Assembly: GCF_009828925.2 (NCBI RefSeq)
Contig: NZ_WUTY02000001.1
Location: 4,432,492-4,496,491 of the forward strand
Reading direction: 5' to 3'
Origin: Methylicorpusculum oleiharenae
GTDB taxonomy: Bacteria > Pseudomonadota > Gammaproteobacteria > Methylococcales > Methylomonadaceae
Length of the DNA: 64,000 nucleotides
Below the pieces are notes generated by a model that was given only the letters and a program-made list of their open reading frames with translations, made no database searches and was not told the DNA's origin. A program made the position numbers and the translations under genes. Numbering within the stretch: position 1 is the first letter of the stretch; the number at the start of each line of letters is the position of its first letter. Positions 1 to 8,826 of the stretch are shown in pieces.

Positions 1-1
1 C

Positions 2-1477
2 ACCTGCAATCTGCGTTTTGATGACACCAACCCTGAAAAAGAAAGCATCGAGTATATGGAATCCATAGAAAGAGATGTGAAATGGCTGGGTTTTGAATGG
101 CACGAATTAAGACATGCTTCGGATTATTTCGAACAACTTTACCAGTATGCAGTTGATTTGATTAAACAGGATAAAGCCTATGTTGACAGCTTGTCACCTG
201 AAGAAATAAGACAATATCGGGGCACGCTTACCGAACCCGGCAAGGAAAGTCCCGACAGAAGCCGGAGCATAGAAGAGAACTTACGGCTGTTCGAAGGTAT
301 GCGAAATGGCGATTTTGCTGATGGCCAGTATGTGTTGCGGGCAAAAATCGACATGGCTTCTCCGAACATCAACATGCGCGATCCTGCCATTTATCGGATT
401 CGCCGCGCTCACCACCATCGGACCGGCGATCAGTGGTGTATTTATCCGATGTATGATTACACCCACTGTATTTCCGATGCACTGGAGAACATCACTCATT
501 CATTGTGTACACTGGAATTTGAAGACCATCGCCCTCTTTATGACTGGGTCCTGGACCAACTCGATGTGCCCTGCCATCCGCAACAGATTGAATTTGCGCG
601 CTTACAACTGGAATACAGTATCGTCAGCAAACGCAAACTCAATCAGCTGGTCATGGAAAAACATGTCGACGGCTGGGATGATCCGCGTATGCCCACTCTT
701 GCAGGTCTGAGACGAGCCGGAGTGACCCCCAATGCCATTCGCGATTTTTGCGAACGTATCGGTATCACCAAAAAAGACTCCTGGATTGAAATGGCTGTAC
801 TTGAAAACAGCATTCGTGAAGATCTTAACGAAAACTCGCCCAGAGCCATGGCGGTATTAAAACCACTAAGAATCGTTATCGACAATTATCCTGAAGATCA
901 GGTTGAGTCTCTTGACATCAGCAATCATCCGCAGCACCCGGAAATGGGCTCCCGCAACATTCAGTTTTCAAAAACCGTACTGATTGAACACGATGATTTT
1001 GCCGAGGTGCCGCCATCGGGATTCAAGCGTTTGATTAATGGCGGCGAAGTGCGTTTACGTGGAGCTTATGTCATTAAATGCAATGAAATCAGCAAAGATG
1101 AACAAGGGAACATTGTCGAACTTCGTTGTACCTACGATCCCGATACACTGGGCAAAAATCCTGAAGGCCGTAAAGTAAAAGGCGTTATTCATTGGGTATC
1201 CGAACAGCATTCAGTACCCGCTGAATTACGCCTGTACGATAGGCTATTCAATCATCCTAACCCTGATACATTAACCAACTTCCTGGATGCGCTGAATCCA
1301 CATTCACTTGAAGTGCTTAAGTATTGTCGCGTTGAATCCAGTCTGGCGACATCGGCACCTGGCAGCCGTTTTCAGTTTGAACGCTTGGGTTATTTTTGCC
1401 GCGACCTTCAAGATACCGACAAAGGCGTTATGGTGTTTAACCGGACGGTGACCCTCAGAGACACCTGGGGGAAATAA
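2..1477 (+). CDS. glnS: Glutaminyl-tRNA synthetase, 5' end cut by the window edge
   Basis: Charges tRNA-Gln with glutamine in the cytoplasm. The frame is open from base 2, and the first codons read [14 protein letters not shown], which is the class I GlnRS segment just after the HIGH motif. The gene therefore starts before the window; the ATG at 56 is internal. About 491 residues are present, against roughly 550 in E. coli, so only the first ~65 are missing. The KMSKS-like loop reads SIVSKRKL. The C-terminal part ([11 protein letters not shown] onward, then a segment with GVIHWV) is the anticodon-binding beta-barrel region typical of GlnRS and distinguishes it from GluRS. It ends in TAA at 1477. 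The neighbour is convergent. Confidence 0.96.
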   Translation, partial: TCNLRFDDTNPEKESIEYMESIERDVKWLGFEWHELRHASDYFEQLYQYAVDLIKQDKAYVDSLSPEEIRQYRGTLTEPGKESPDRSRSIEENLRLFEGMRNGDFADGQYVLRAKIDMASPNINMRDPAIYRIRRAHHHRTGDQWCIYPMYDYTHCISDALENITHSLCTLEFEDHRPLYDWVLDQLDVPCHPQQIEFARLQLEYSIVSKRKLNQLVMEKHVDGWDDPRMPTLAGLRRAGVTPNAIRDFCERIGITKKDSWIEMAVLENSIREDLNENSPRAMAVLKPLRIVIDNYPEDQVESLDISNHPQHPEMGSRNIQFSKTVLIEHDDFAEVPPSGFKRLINGGEVRLRGAYVIKCNEISKDEQGNIVELRCTYDPDTLGKNPEGRKVKGVIHWVSEQHSVPAELRLYDRLFNHPNPDTLTNFLDALNPHSLEVLKYCRVESSLATSAPGSRFQFERLGYFCRDLQDTDKGVMVFNRTVTLRDTWGK

Positions 1478-1500
1478 TCTTCTGATTGGGGGACGTGGAT

Positions 1501-1524
1501 GACGGCAGCATGAAAGCTGCCGTC
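1501..1524. other. Hairpin in the glnS / ABC exporter intergenic space
   Basis: A perfect 9-bp inverted repeat (GACGGCAGC / GCTGCCGTC) encloses a 6-base loop, 24 bases after the glnS stop. There is no T-run on either side, so it is not a textbook intrinsic terminator. It could be a Rho-assisted or mRNA-stabilising hairpin between the two convergent genes. Confidence 0.4.
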
Positions 1525-1668
1525 ACCGCACATTGACCGGTTGAAGTCGGTCCGGTCCTCGACGGTCAATTCTGCGGCTTTAACGAAATCGAACGATTTT
1601 TCAGTATGAAATGAATAAAAGCCTCTTCTGAAACCCCAGTGGCCGGCAACAACGAGGCCAGCATTGAT

Positions 1669-3444
1669 TCACAAATGAATATCGCCAAATTGTAAAGCAG
1701 CCAGCCGCGCATAAAGTCCCCCTTGCTTTAACAATTCCTGATGCGTTCCATTGGCTACTATTTTGCCTTTATCCATTACTACAATTCGATCCGCATTCAA
1801 TACCGTGGCCAGGCGATGCGCAATAACCAGCGTGGTGCGATTTTTCATGACTTGTTCCATCGCTGCCTGCACCCATTTTTCACTCTCCGCATCCAATGCG
1901 CTGGTTGCTTCATCCAGTAAAAGAATAGGCGGGTTTTTTAAAATGGCTCTGGCAATAGCGATGCGCTGGCGCTGACCTCCGGAAAGCCTGATGCCTCGTT
2001 CGCCTAAAAAGGTGTCGTAACCATCAGGAAGATGACTGATAAATTCATCCGCCGCAGCCGCTTTTGCCGCCGCTTTAATCTCAGCATCGGTGGCATCCAG
2101 TTTACCCATCCGAATGTTTTCCATGACATCTGCAGCAAAAATGACCGTATCCTGAGGAACAATACCGATACTGCGTCGCAACTGATCAATATCAGCCTCG
2201 GCTATATTGGTACCTCCCAAACGAATACTACCGTGCTGCGTATCGTAAAAGCGCAGCAATAATTGAAAAACAGTACTTTTCCCTGCCCCGGATGGCCCCA
2301 CCAGAGCCACGGTCTCACCCGGTTCAATCATTAATGAAAAATCTTCCAATGCATAGTGTTCAGATCTTGATGGGTAACTGAAGTACACCCGATCGAATTG
2401 AATCCGGTCAATGGTCAACGGATTCATCACTTTCGGATGCTCAACCCGTTTCAGTGCCGGCAACTGGTTTAACAGCTGCAAAATACGCTCCATGGCACCG
2501 GCCGCCCTTTGAACATCCCCCCAAACTTCACTGAGTGACGCCGTATTGGAAGCCACAATGATCGCATACATCATAAACTGGCTTAACTCTCCAACGGTGA
2601 GCTGACCGGCCATGACGAAACGGGCACCGATCCAGATGACTGTCATGATCGCGCTAAACACAATAAAGAGTGCAAAAGCCGATAATAAAGCGCGGGCTTT
2701 TAACCGGCGTCTGGCCGTGGAAAAAGCAGTTGCCACTGAATCATTAAAGCGACTGGAGTGATACGTCTCCAATACATAGGCCTGAACAAGATGTATTGCA
2801 TTCAGTGTTTCACCGGCTATCGCACTGGATTGTGCAATAGAATCCTGATTGATTTTGGACAAATACCTGACCTTACGGCCAAAGAAAATGATAGGAAAAA
2901 TCACCAAAGGCACAATCACAACAATCAGTCCGGTCAACTCGGGACTGGTCAGCGTCATCATAAAAAGACTGCCCATTAGTAAAAACAGGCTGCGTAGCGT
3001 GACCGAGAGACCGGCACCGACCACTGACTGCACCAATGTGGTATCGGTCGTCAATCGGGACAAGACTTCGCCGGAGGGTGTCTCTTCATAAAAAACCGAG
3101 TCCATCGCCAAAACATGTTGGTACAAGGTTGAACGAATATCGGCAACGATTCGCTCACCCAGCCACATGACCAAGTAATATCTCAATGCTGAAAACAAGG
3201 ACATCACGACGACAATTGCCAACAGAATCAAAAAATACCTGTCGATAACCGCTTGCTGATTAACAAAAAATCCTTGATCGACAATGTTCCTGATAACTAG
3301 GGGCAGCGAAAGAGAGGATGCGGCAGCTATCACCAGTGCAACGAACGCCATCAGCATTCTGAATTTATAGGGCTTGAAAAAAACGGACAGCCGGCTGAAT
3401 ATTTTGATTTTTGTCGAGGCTAAACGGGCAATAGGCTCATTCAA
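1669..3444 (-). CDS. MsbA-like ABC exporter, fused permease and ATPase
   Basis: An inner-membrane half-transporter that would work as a homodimer and use ATP hydrolysis to export a hydrophobic substrate (lipid, lipopeptide or drug). It has 591 residues. The N-terminal ~320 form a six-helix type IV exporter membrane domain. The nucleotide-binding domain has Walker A GPSGAGKST at 383-391, the LSGGQ signature at 487-491, and Walker B ILLLDEAT followed by a D-loop SALD and the H-loop IAHR. The start used is TTG; upstream bases give no clear Shine-Dalgarno, and the next Met (near residue 29) would cut into the first helix, so the TTG is a best guess. Substrate cannot be read from sequence. The gene stands alone on the minus strand and is not next to lpxK, so I do not call it msbA. 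Confidence 0.85.
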   Translation of the reverse strand: MNEPIARLASTKIKIFSRLSVFFKPYKFRMLMAFVALVIAAASSLSLPLVIRNIVDQGFFVNQQAVIDRYFLILLAIVVVMSLFSALRYYLVMWLGERIVADIRSTLYQHVLAMDSVFYEETPSGEVLSRLTTDTTLVQSVVGAGLSVTLRSLFLLMGSLFMMTLTSPELTGLIVVIVPLVIFPIIFFGRKVRYLSKINQDSIAQSSAIAGETLNAIHLVQAYVLETYHSSRFNDSVATAFSTARRRLKARALLSAFALFIVFSAIMTVIWIGARFVMAGQLTVGELSQFMMYAIIVASNTASLSEVWGDVQRAAGAMERILQLLNQLPALKRVEHPKVMNPLTIDRIQFDRVYFSYPSRSEHYALEDFSLMIEPGETVALVGPSGAGKSTVFQLLLRFYDTQHGSIRLGGTNIAEADIDQLRRSIGIVPQDTVIFAADVMENIRMGKLDATDAEIKAAAKAAAADEFISHLPDGYDTFLGERGIRLSGGQRQRIAIARAILKNPPILLLDEATSALDAESEKWVQAAMEQVMKNRTTLVIAHRLATVLNADRIVVMDKGKIVANGTHQELLKQGGLYARLAALQFGDIHL

Positions 3445-3642
3445 TGAGGAGAGTTCTCGTAGTTAAGATCTGTTGTTACGCATTGTCCACAAAACGCATG
3501 AAATACACAAAACTTCATAGCCCAATCAACTCGGGACCTGGATTTTGATGGCCCCTAAGCTATGCAACCTTGAATAAAACGCGTCAAGAAAACCGCAAAA
3601 CATTCCCCTATTCAATTTTTTCGTAGGGAGTGAGGGGTGGGC

Positions 3643-3684
3643 GAAAAAAGCCGGTCAGGGTCAGACAAACTGACCTTGACCGGC
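3643..3684 (-). terminator. Intrinsic terminator of the Met/His-rich protein gene
   Basis: Read on the minus strand, a 15-bp stem with one mismatch (GCCGGTCAAGGTCAG / CTGACCCTGACCGGC, loop of 5) is followed directly by six T residues. It begins 43 bases beyond the stop codon of the gene at 3728-4117. The long GC-rich stem plus U-tract is a strong Rho-independent terminator, so the small gene is probably monocistronic. Confidence 0.85.
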
Positions 3685-3727
3685 TTAAATCTGTAGCGTT
3701 GGACGAACTAAAGTTCAACCGAGTTTA

Positions 3728-4117
3728 TTACATTTTATGATTTTTCATCATTTGCATCATATGCATATGATGGGATTTCATGAGCTCGATTTGTTGATCT
3801 TTTAATGCTTGTTTTTTAGCTGGGTCGGTTTCCGCAAGAATTTTATTGGAAAGATCATGCATTTTAAGGTCATGTTCTTGCCTCATCTTCATATGTTCCA
3901 TCATTTTGGATTCATCCATGCCGCCCATGCCTCCTTCTTTACCGCCTTCCATACCGGCCATACCGTCTTCTTTACCAGCACCCATGCCGGCCTTATGTTT
4001 CATGGGTTTTTCCATTTTCATATCGGACTTTTGGGGCATAGTGTCTTCCATCGCCACAGCCAGCGGCCCAAACTGGGTCAGCACTAAAAATAAACTGGTT
4101 TTGATTATTATATTCAT
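3728..4117 (-). CDS. Exported Met/His-rich small protein, possible copper binder
   Basis: Not a family I recognise. The product has 129 residues. Residues 1 to about 22 (MNIIIKTSLFLVLTQF then ...LAVA) form a signal peptide; the rest is predicted periplasmic. The mature part is very rich in Met, Lys, Gly and His, with repeated K-x-GMAGM / GGMGGM blocks at about 35-65 and a C-terminal cluster SHHMHMMQMM. Such Met/His clusters are typical of copper- or silver-binding periplasmic proteins; that role is inference. The ATG at 4117 was chosen because GAGGAG lies 8 bases upstream and it starts the signal peptide directly; a longer in-frame start at 4156 would place 13 extra residues before the signal peptide. 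It has its own terminator. Confidence 0.72.
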   Translation of the reverse strand: MNIIIKTSLFLVLTQFGPLAVAMEDTMPQKSDMKMEKPMKHKAGMGAGKEDGMAGMEGGKEGGMGGMDESKMMEHMKMRQEHDLKMHDLSNKILAETDPAKKQALKDQQIELMKSHHMHMMQMMKNHKM

Positions 4118-4481
4118 GGTGTCTCTCCTCGTTAAATTGCATACCGAACATAACACGTTAATTACTATCAGTCATCTGTTGACAAGATCGAATTCATAAA
4201 AATTAGGCACTCTTTTAGTGCTAAAAGCATTTTATGCACCAGAATAATGCAAAATAACGCATCCAACTCATCTTTAGCCTCAGTAAATCCTAATTAATTC
4301 AAGTAATTGCCGCACCGAATGAGTAAGGAACATTTATTGCTAAATAGTGAGCAAATGTGCCCCATTATGAATCGTTCCTATACTTTGTAACCCTCTTTCT
4401 GTCGCAATCAATTAACCGACGTTACCTATTTGTTCAGCAAATGCCCAATTCAACCGACTTGAGTTCATCTGTGCCAACCCA
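4118..4481. other. Divergent intergenic region, promoters not resolved
   Basis: A 364-base AT-rich space between the Met/His-rich gene (minus) and the transporter-kinase gene (plus). It contains an inverted repeat around 4204-4225 (GCACT, loop of five, AGTGC, flanked by TTAG/CTAA). Neither a convincing -35/-10 pair nor a -24/-12 pair could be assigned, and I see no small gene in it. Confidence 0.4.
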
Positions 4482-7400
4482 ATGAGCCGACCCATTCATC
4501 AAACTATTTCAAAAATTCGCCGGGATTATAATTCCTGGGTGGCTGATGAAACGATGGAAGATTACGCGCTCAGATTTGCTCCGCGCAGTTTTCGCAAATG
4601 GTCTGAATTTCAGGTAGCCAATACCGCATTCGGCTCGACATCCTTTTTGGTGCTGGAGGCTATCGGCGGATTTTTGTCCATCAATTACGGATTCACTAAT
4701 GCTTTCTGGGCGATTCTAGTGGTGGGTTTGGTCATTTTTATTACCAGCTTTCCAATCAGCTATTATGCGGCCCGCTATAACATCGACATTGATCTGCTAA
4801 CGCGCAGCGCGGGCTTCGGCTACATTGGCTCTACCATAACATCACTGATTTACGCGTCGTTTACATTCACCTTATTCGCACTGGAAGCCTCCATCATGTC
4901 GCTGGCGCTGGAATTATATTTTCAGATGCCGTTGGCTCTCGCTCATGTGATAAGCGCTGTTCTGGTGATACCGCTGGTGACTTTCGGTGTCACCACGATC
5001 AGTAAATTGCAATTATGGACACAACCCGTCTGGCTCATTATGTTGATTGCGCCTTATGTCGCGGTTTTTATGCATGAACCGGAAGCGCAGTTAACGCTCT
5101 CCACTTATTTCTGGATCGCCGGAAGCGGCAGGGGATTCGATGCATTGTTGTTTGGCAGCGCGGCAACGGTGGCTTTTTCGATGATGGCCCAGATCGGCGA
5201 ACAGGTGGACTTTTTAAGGTTTATGCCTGAAAAAAAACATGAAAACAGATTTCGCTGGTGGGCCGGTGTTTTTGCTGCCGGCCCCGGCTGGATTTTATTC
5301 GGCATGCTTAGACAATTAGGCGGCGCCTTGCTGGCTCATCTGGCAATCCGCAATGGAATCAGCCCGGAGCATGCGCATGAGCCAACTCAGATGTACCAGA
5401 TTGCCTACGGTACGCTTTTTAGTAATCCGGAATGGGTTGCGGCCTGCACTTTATTGTTTGTGATTATCAGTCAGCTCAAGATTAATGTCACCAATGCTTA
5501 CGCAGGATCACTGGCGTGGTCGAATTTCTTCTCCCGCCTGACTCATACCCATCCCGGTCGGGTTATCTGGCTGTTCTTCAATGTCGCCATTGCTTTGCTG
5601 TTGATGGAGTTTGGTGTATTCGGCGCTTTAGAAAAAGTACTGGGCCTTTTTTCGCATATGTCTATCGCCTGGATCAGCGCTGTAGCCGCAGAGTTTTTAA
5701 TCAACAAACCGTTAAAGTTAAGTCCTCCAATTGTCGAGTTTAAAAGGGCCTACCTGCCGGACCTCAATCCGGTTGGCATCATTGCAACCCTCGCCGCTTC
5801 GGTGATATCGATTTTGTCTTATGTCGGTCTGTTTGGTCTATACCCTCAAGCATTTTCGGCTTTTATCGCGCTGGGCCTGGCTTTTCTATTAAGCCCACTG
5901 ATGGCCTGGCGTTTCGGTAACAGACATTATCTGGCACGCGACCGCCATAAAAATAACAGCGCCGCGCATCAAAAATGCAGCATATGCGAAAACCAGTTTG
6001 AACAGGAGGATTTAGCCTATTGTCCGGCCTATTCGGGTTCTATCTGTTCCTTATGTTGTACCCTGGATGCACGTTGTCTGGATGCCTGCAAGCCTGGTTT
6101 CAGGCTGGACGATTACCTGGAAGTGTTTGCCAACCGGATTTTTCCGGCAAATATGTCGCTGCACTCCCGATTAAGATTACTGCGCTTTTTTCTGTTATTC
6201 GGCTTTTTGACAATACTCACCAGCATTTTCATAGGCATTATTTATTACCAGGATTTGTTGGTTGCGCAAAAGTATTTGCCCTCTTTCGACCTCTTGTTAG
6301 CCAATTTCGTCAAAATTTATGCCTCTCTGCTGGTCTTCATCGGCTTGTGTACCTGGTGGTTGATTTTGAATGACGAAAGCCGCCGCTTTGCCCATGAAGA
6401 AACCGCCAAACAAACACAATTGTTATTGATGGAAATCGAGGAACATAAAAAAACCGATATCAAACTGGAGCAGGCTCTAAAAATAGCAGACCAGGCCAAT
6501 AGCGCGAAAAGCCGATTTTTAAGCAATATGAGCCATGAAATAAGAACACCGCTGAACAGCATCATCGGTTATGCCTATGTCTTGCAGAAAGACCCGGCTA
6601 TTCCCGAGCATCGGCGCTCCGCTATCGATATTCTTAAACGCAGCGGTGAACATCTATCCTCGTTAATTGAGGATATTCTGGATATTGCCCGCATCGAAGC
6701 CAGGAAGTTTGAATTAAAATCTGAACCGATCAACTTTCCGGCCTTTATCGAACATCTGGTGAGAATCTACAAAGCTCAAGCAGAAGAAAAAGGCTTGGCA
6801 TTTTGCTGCCAGATCACCCAATCATTGCCGAAACGAATCAAGGGTGATGAGAAGCGCGTACGGCAAATATTAATTAACATATTAAGCAATGCGGTTAAAT
6901 TCACCACTTCCGGAGACATCTTGTTCCGTATCGGCTACAGCGGTGAAGTAGCGACCTTCCAGATAACCGATACGGGCAGGGGTATCAGGGAAGAGGAATT
7001 ACAAAATATTTTCCAGCCCTTTACGCGTTTGATGGATACGGCCGAACATCCTGTTTCAGGCAGCGGCTTGGGCCTCACGATCAGTAAAATTCTGGCAGAA
7101 ATCATGGGCGGCGAACTCACGGTAAAAAGCCGGCCTGAACAGGGCTCTTCGTTTACGGTCCGTTTGTTCCTGCCGAATCTGGGCGGGGATAACCACTTAC
7201 AACGAGAGGCCGACATTACCGGCTATCTCGGCCCCCAAAAAACGATCTTAATCGTGGATGACCAACCTGAACACCGTGATCTGATGTGCTCCATTCTGCA
7301 GCCCTTAAGGTTTAATACATTACAGGCTGACTCGGGAGAAGCCGGCTTATTGGCGGTTGCCAAACAGACCCCTGATTTGATCCTGCTGGATATCAGCATG

Positions 7401-7847
7401 CCGGGCCTGGATGGTGTTGCTACGGCGATACAACTGCGCCAGCAAGGCCATACCTTACCGATCATCGTGTTAAGCGCCAACGCCTACAGTTCAGACCGGC
7501 TTGCCGCTATCCATGCCGGATGCAACGATTTTCTCAGTAAACCGATACAGATCTCGGACCTGCTGTACAAACTCAAACTGCATCTTGCCCTGGATTGGGT
7601 TTACGAAGGCGAAGATGATCCTGACAACAAGCCCGCAGTTGCTATCGTGCTGATTCCTCCCGACCGGGAAGTTCTCGAAATGTTGCAGGCTTTTGTTAGA
7701 ATTGGCGACATTTTAGGATTGAAGGCCGCGATTCACCAGTTGCAAAAAAACGGCAGGATACACGACGGTTTTTCAACAAAACTGATCGCACTGGCTGATG
7801 ATTTTAAACTTTCAGAACTCAAGCAAATACTGACTTATGCAACATGA
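4482..7847 (+). CDS. NCS1-type transporter fused to hybrid histidine kinase and receiver
   Basis: A 1121-residue membrane sensor. Residues ~40-480 look like an NCS1 (nucleobase-cation symport, CodB/allantoin permease type) transporter with about 12 helices. Residues 499-536 hold a cluster of nine Cys including CSIC and CSLCC, resembling a metal-binding knuckle. Two further helices lie at ~565-590 and ~608-628. A HisKA domain follows with phospho-acceptor His685 in NMSHEIRTPLNS, then HATPase_c (N-box NILSNAVKF, G-boxes DTGRGI and GSGLGL), then a receiver with Asp970 in LLDISMPG and a short tail. By analogy with CbrA-type SSS-kinases, the transporter probably senses or imports a ligand; a purine, pyrimidine or hydantoin is only a guess. 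Its ATGA overlap with the next regulator gene indicates a cognate pair. Confidence 0.85.
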   Translation: MSRPIHQTISKIRRDYNSWVADETMEDYALRFAPRSFRKWSEFQVANTAFGSTSFLVLEAIGGFLSINYGFTNAFWAILVVGLVIFITSFPISYYAARYNIDIDLLTRSAGFGYIGSTITSLIYASFTFTLFALEASIMSLALELYFQMPLALAHVISAVLVIPLVTFGVTTISKLQLWTQPVWLIMLIAPYVAVFMHEPEAQLTLSTYFWIAGSGRGFDALLFGSAATVAFSMMAQIGEQVDFLRFMPEKKHENRFRWWAGVFAAGPGWILFGMLRQLGGALLAHLAIRNGISPEHAHEPTQMYQIAYGTLFSNPEWVAACTLLFVIISQLKINVTNAYAGSLAWSNFFSRLTHTHPGRVIWLFFNVAIALLLMEFGVFGALEKVLGLFSHMSIAWISAVAAEFLINKPLKLSPPIVEFKRAYLPDLNPVGIIATLAASVISILSYVGLFGLYPQAFSAFIALGLAFLLSPLMAWRFGNRHYLARDRHKNNSAAHQKCSICENQFEQEDLAYCPAYSGSICSLCCTLDARCLDACKPGFRLDDYLEVFANRIFPANMSLHSRLRLLRFFLLFGFLTILTSIFIGIIYYQDLLVAQKYLPSFDLLLANFVKIYASLLVFIGLCTWWLILNDESRRFAHEETAKQTQLLLMEIEEHKKTDIKLEQALKIADQANSAKSRFLSNMSHEIRTPLNSIIGYAYVLQKDPAIPEHRRSAIDILKRSGEHLSSLIEDILDIARIEARKFELKSEPINFPAFIEHLVRIYKAQAEEKGLAFCCQITQSLPKRIKGDEKRVRQILINILSNAVKFTTSGDILFRIGYSGEVATFQITDTGRGIREEELQNIFQPFTRLMDTAEHPVSGSGLGLTISKILAEIMGGELTVKSRPEQGSSFTVRLFLPNLGGDNHLQREADITGYLGPQKTILIVDDQPEHRDLMCSILQPLRFNTLQADSGEAGLLAVAKQTPDLILLDISMPGLDGVATAIQLRQQGHTLPIIVLSANAYSSDRLAAIHAGCNDFLSKPIQISDLLYKLKLHLALDWVYEGEDDPDNKPAVAIVLIPPDREVLEMLQAFVRIGDILGLKAAIHQLQKNGRIHDGFSTKLIALADDFKLSELKQILTYAT

Positions 7848-8779
7848 AAACTGAACCCCCTTTCCATAACGGGACGGTCATGATTGTCGATGACACCCCT
7901 GGCAATCTTGCTATGCTTTCTGATCTGCTTTTCGAAGCGGGTTATCGCGTTCTGGTGGCTACTGACGGGGTCTCAGCCATCGAACAAATCGGCTTTTTAA
8001 AACCGGACATTATATTGCTGGATGTCATGATGCCGGGTATTGACGGCTTTGAAACCTGTCAACGCTTAAAAGCAGACCCTGCAACTGGCGATATTCCGCT
8101 GTTGTTCATGACCGGCTTGACCGAATTGGAACATTTGCTGAGAGGTTTCGAGGAAGGCGGGCTGGATTATATCGTCAAACCCGTTCGTCCACCTGAAGTG
8201 CTGGCCAGAATTGAAGTGCACCTGAATCAGGCCAGGCAGATGTTACAAGTTCGTATGGCCCTGGATCATAGCGCTGTATCCGTATTAACGGTTAATACAA
8301 GCGGTGAAATCACATGGATGACCGAAGCAGCCAAAACCATCCTCCAATCGTTTTCAGCAGAACACACTGAGTCTGAACAAAATGATCTAGCTTATGCTTT
8401 GCCAATGCCCATTCAAGATTGGATCATGCAAGCAATCAAGCACTTTGTTACAACCGGACCCGATCAGGCAGGGACAGATTTTGCCTATCAAGGCATAGTA
8501 TTGACCATGATGCCTTGTGAACATTCTGCTGAATATCTGCTCTTTCTTTCAAAACGGCAGGAAACATGGGATATGGAAGCGCTGCGGGAGTCACTCGGCC
8601 TGACCGGGCGAGAGGCTGAAATATTGATGTGGATTTCACGCGGCAAAACCAATAAAGAAGTGGGCATCATTCTGGGCAGCAGTCCCCGTACTGTCAATAA
8701 ACACCTTGAACATATTTTCGAGAAGCTGGGCGTATCAACCAGAGCGGCAGCGGTTGCCAAAGCGTTTCAGTCGGGTTAA
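7844..8779 (+). CDS. LuxR-family response regulator with N-terminal receiver
   Basis: A 311-residue DNA-binding response regulator. The receiver occupies residues ~10-130 with phospho-acceptor Asp60 in LLDVMMPG and the conserved Lys in VKPVRPP. A linker of ~100 residues follows (about 135-245), longer than in NarL and possibly a PAS-like fold. The C-terminal GerE/LuxR helix-turn-helix spans ~248-305 (LTGREAEILMW, GKTNKEVGIILG, RTVNKHLEHIF). The start codon overlaps the stop of the transporter-kinase gene (ATGA), so the two are translationally coupled and this is the likely phosphorelay output. Targets cannot be read from the window. The gene runs convergently into the GGDEF-EAL gene. Confidence 0.88.
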   Translation: MKTEPPFHNGTVMIVDDTPGNLAMLSDLLFEAGYRVLVATDGVSAIEQIGFLKPDIILLDVMMPGIDGFETCQRLKADPATGDIPLLFMTGLTELEHLLRGFEEGGLDYIVKPVRPPEVLARIEVHLNQARQMLQVRMALDHSAVSVLTVNTSGEITWMTEAAKTILQSFSAEHTESEQNDLAYALPMPIQDWIMQAIKHFVTTGPDQAGTDFAYQGIVLTMMPCEHSAEYLLFLSKRQETWDMEALRESLGLTGREAEILMWISRGKTNKEVGIILGSSPRTVNKHLEHIFEKLGVSTRAAAVAKAFQSG

Positions 8780-8826
8780 TGATCCGTCTAATTAGCGTTA
8801 GATGGGGGCGCGTCGTCAGGGTAGAA

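Noticed and set aside
1501-1524. glnS downstream hairpin as an intrinsic terminator
   Set aside because: Strong stem but no U-tract in either direction; kept only as a hairpin.
4201-4265. NtrC-like TGCACC and TGCA elements before the transporter-kinase gene
   Set aside because: Half-sites are not symmetrical and there is no -24/-12 element with proper spacing.
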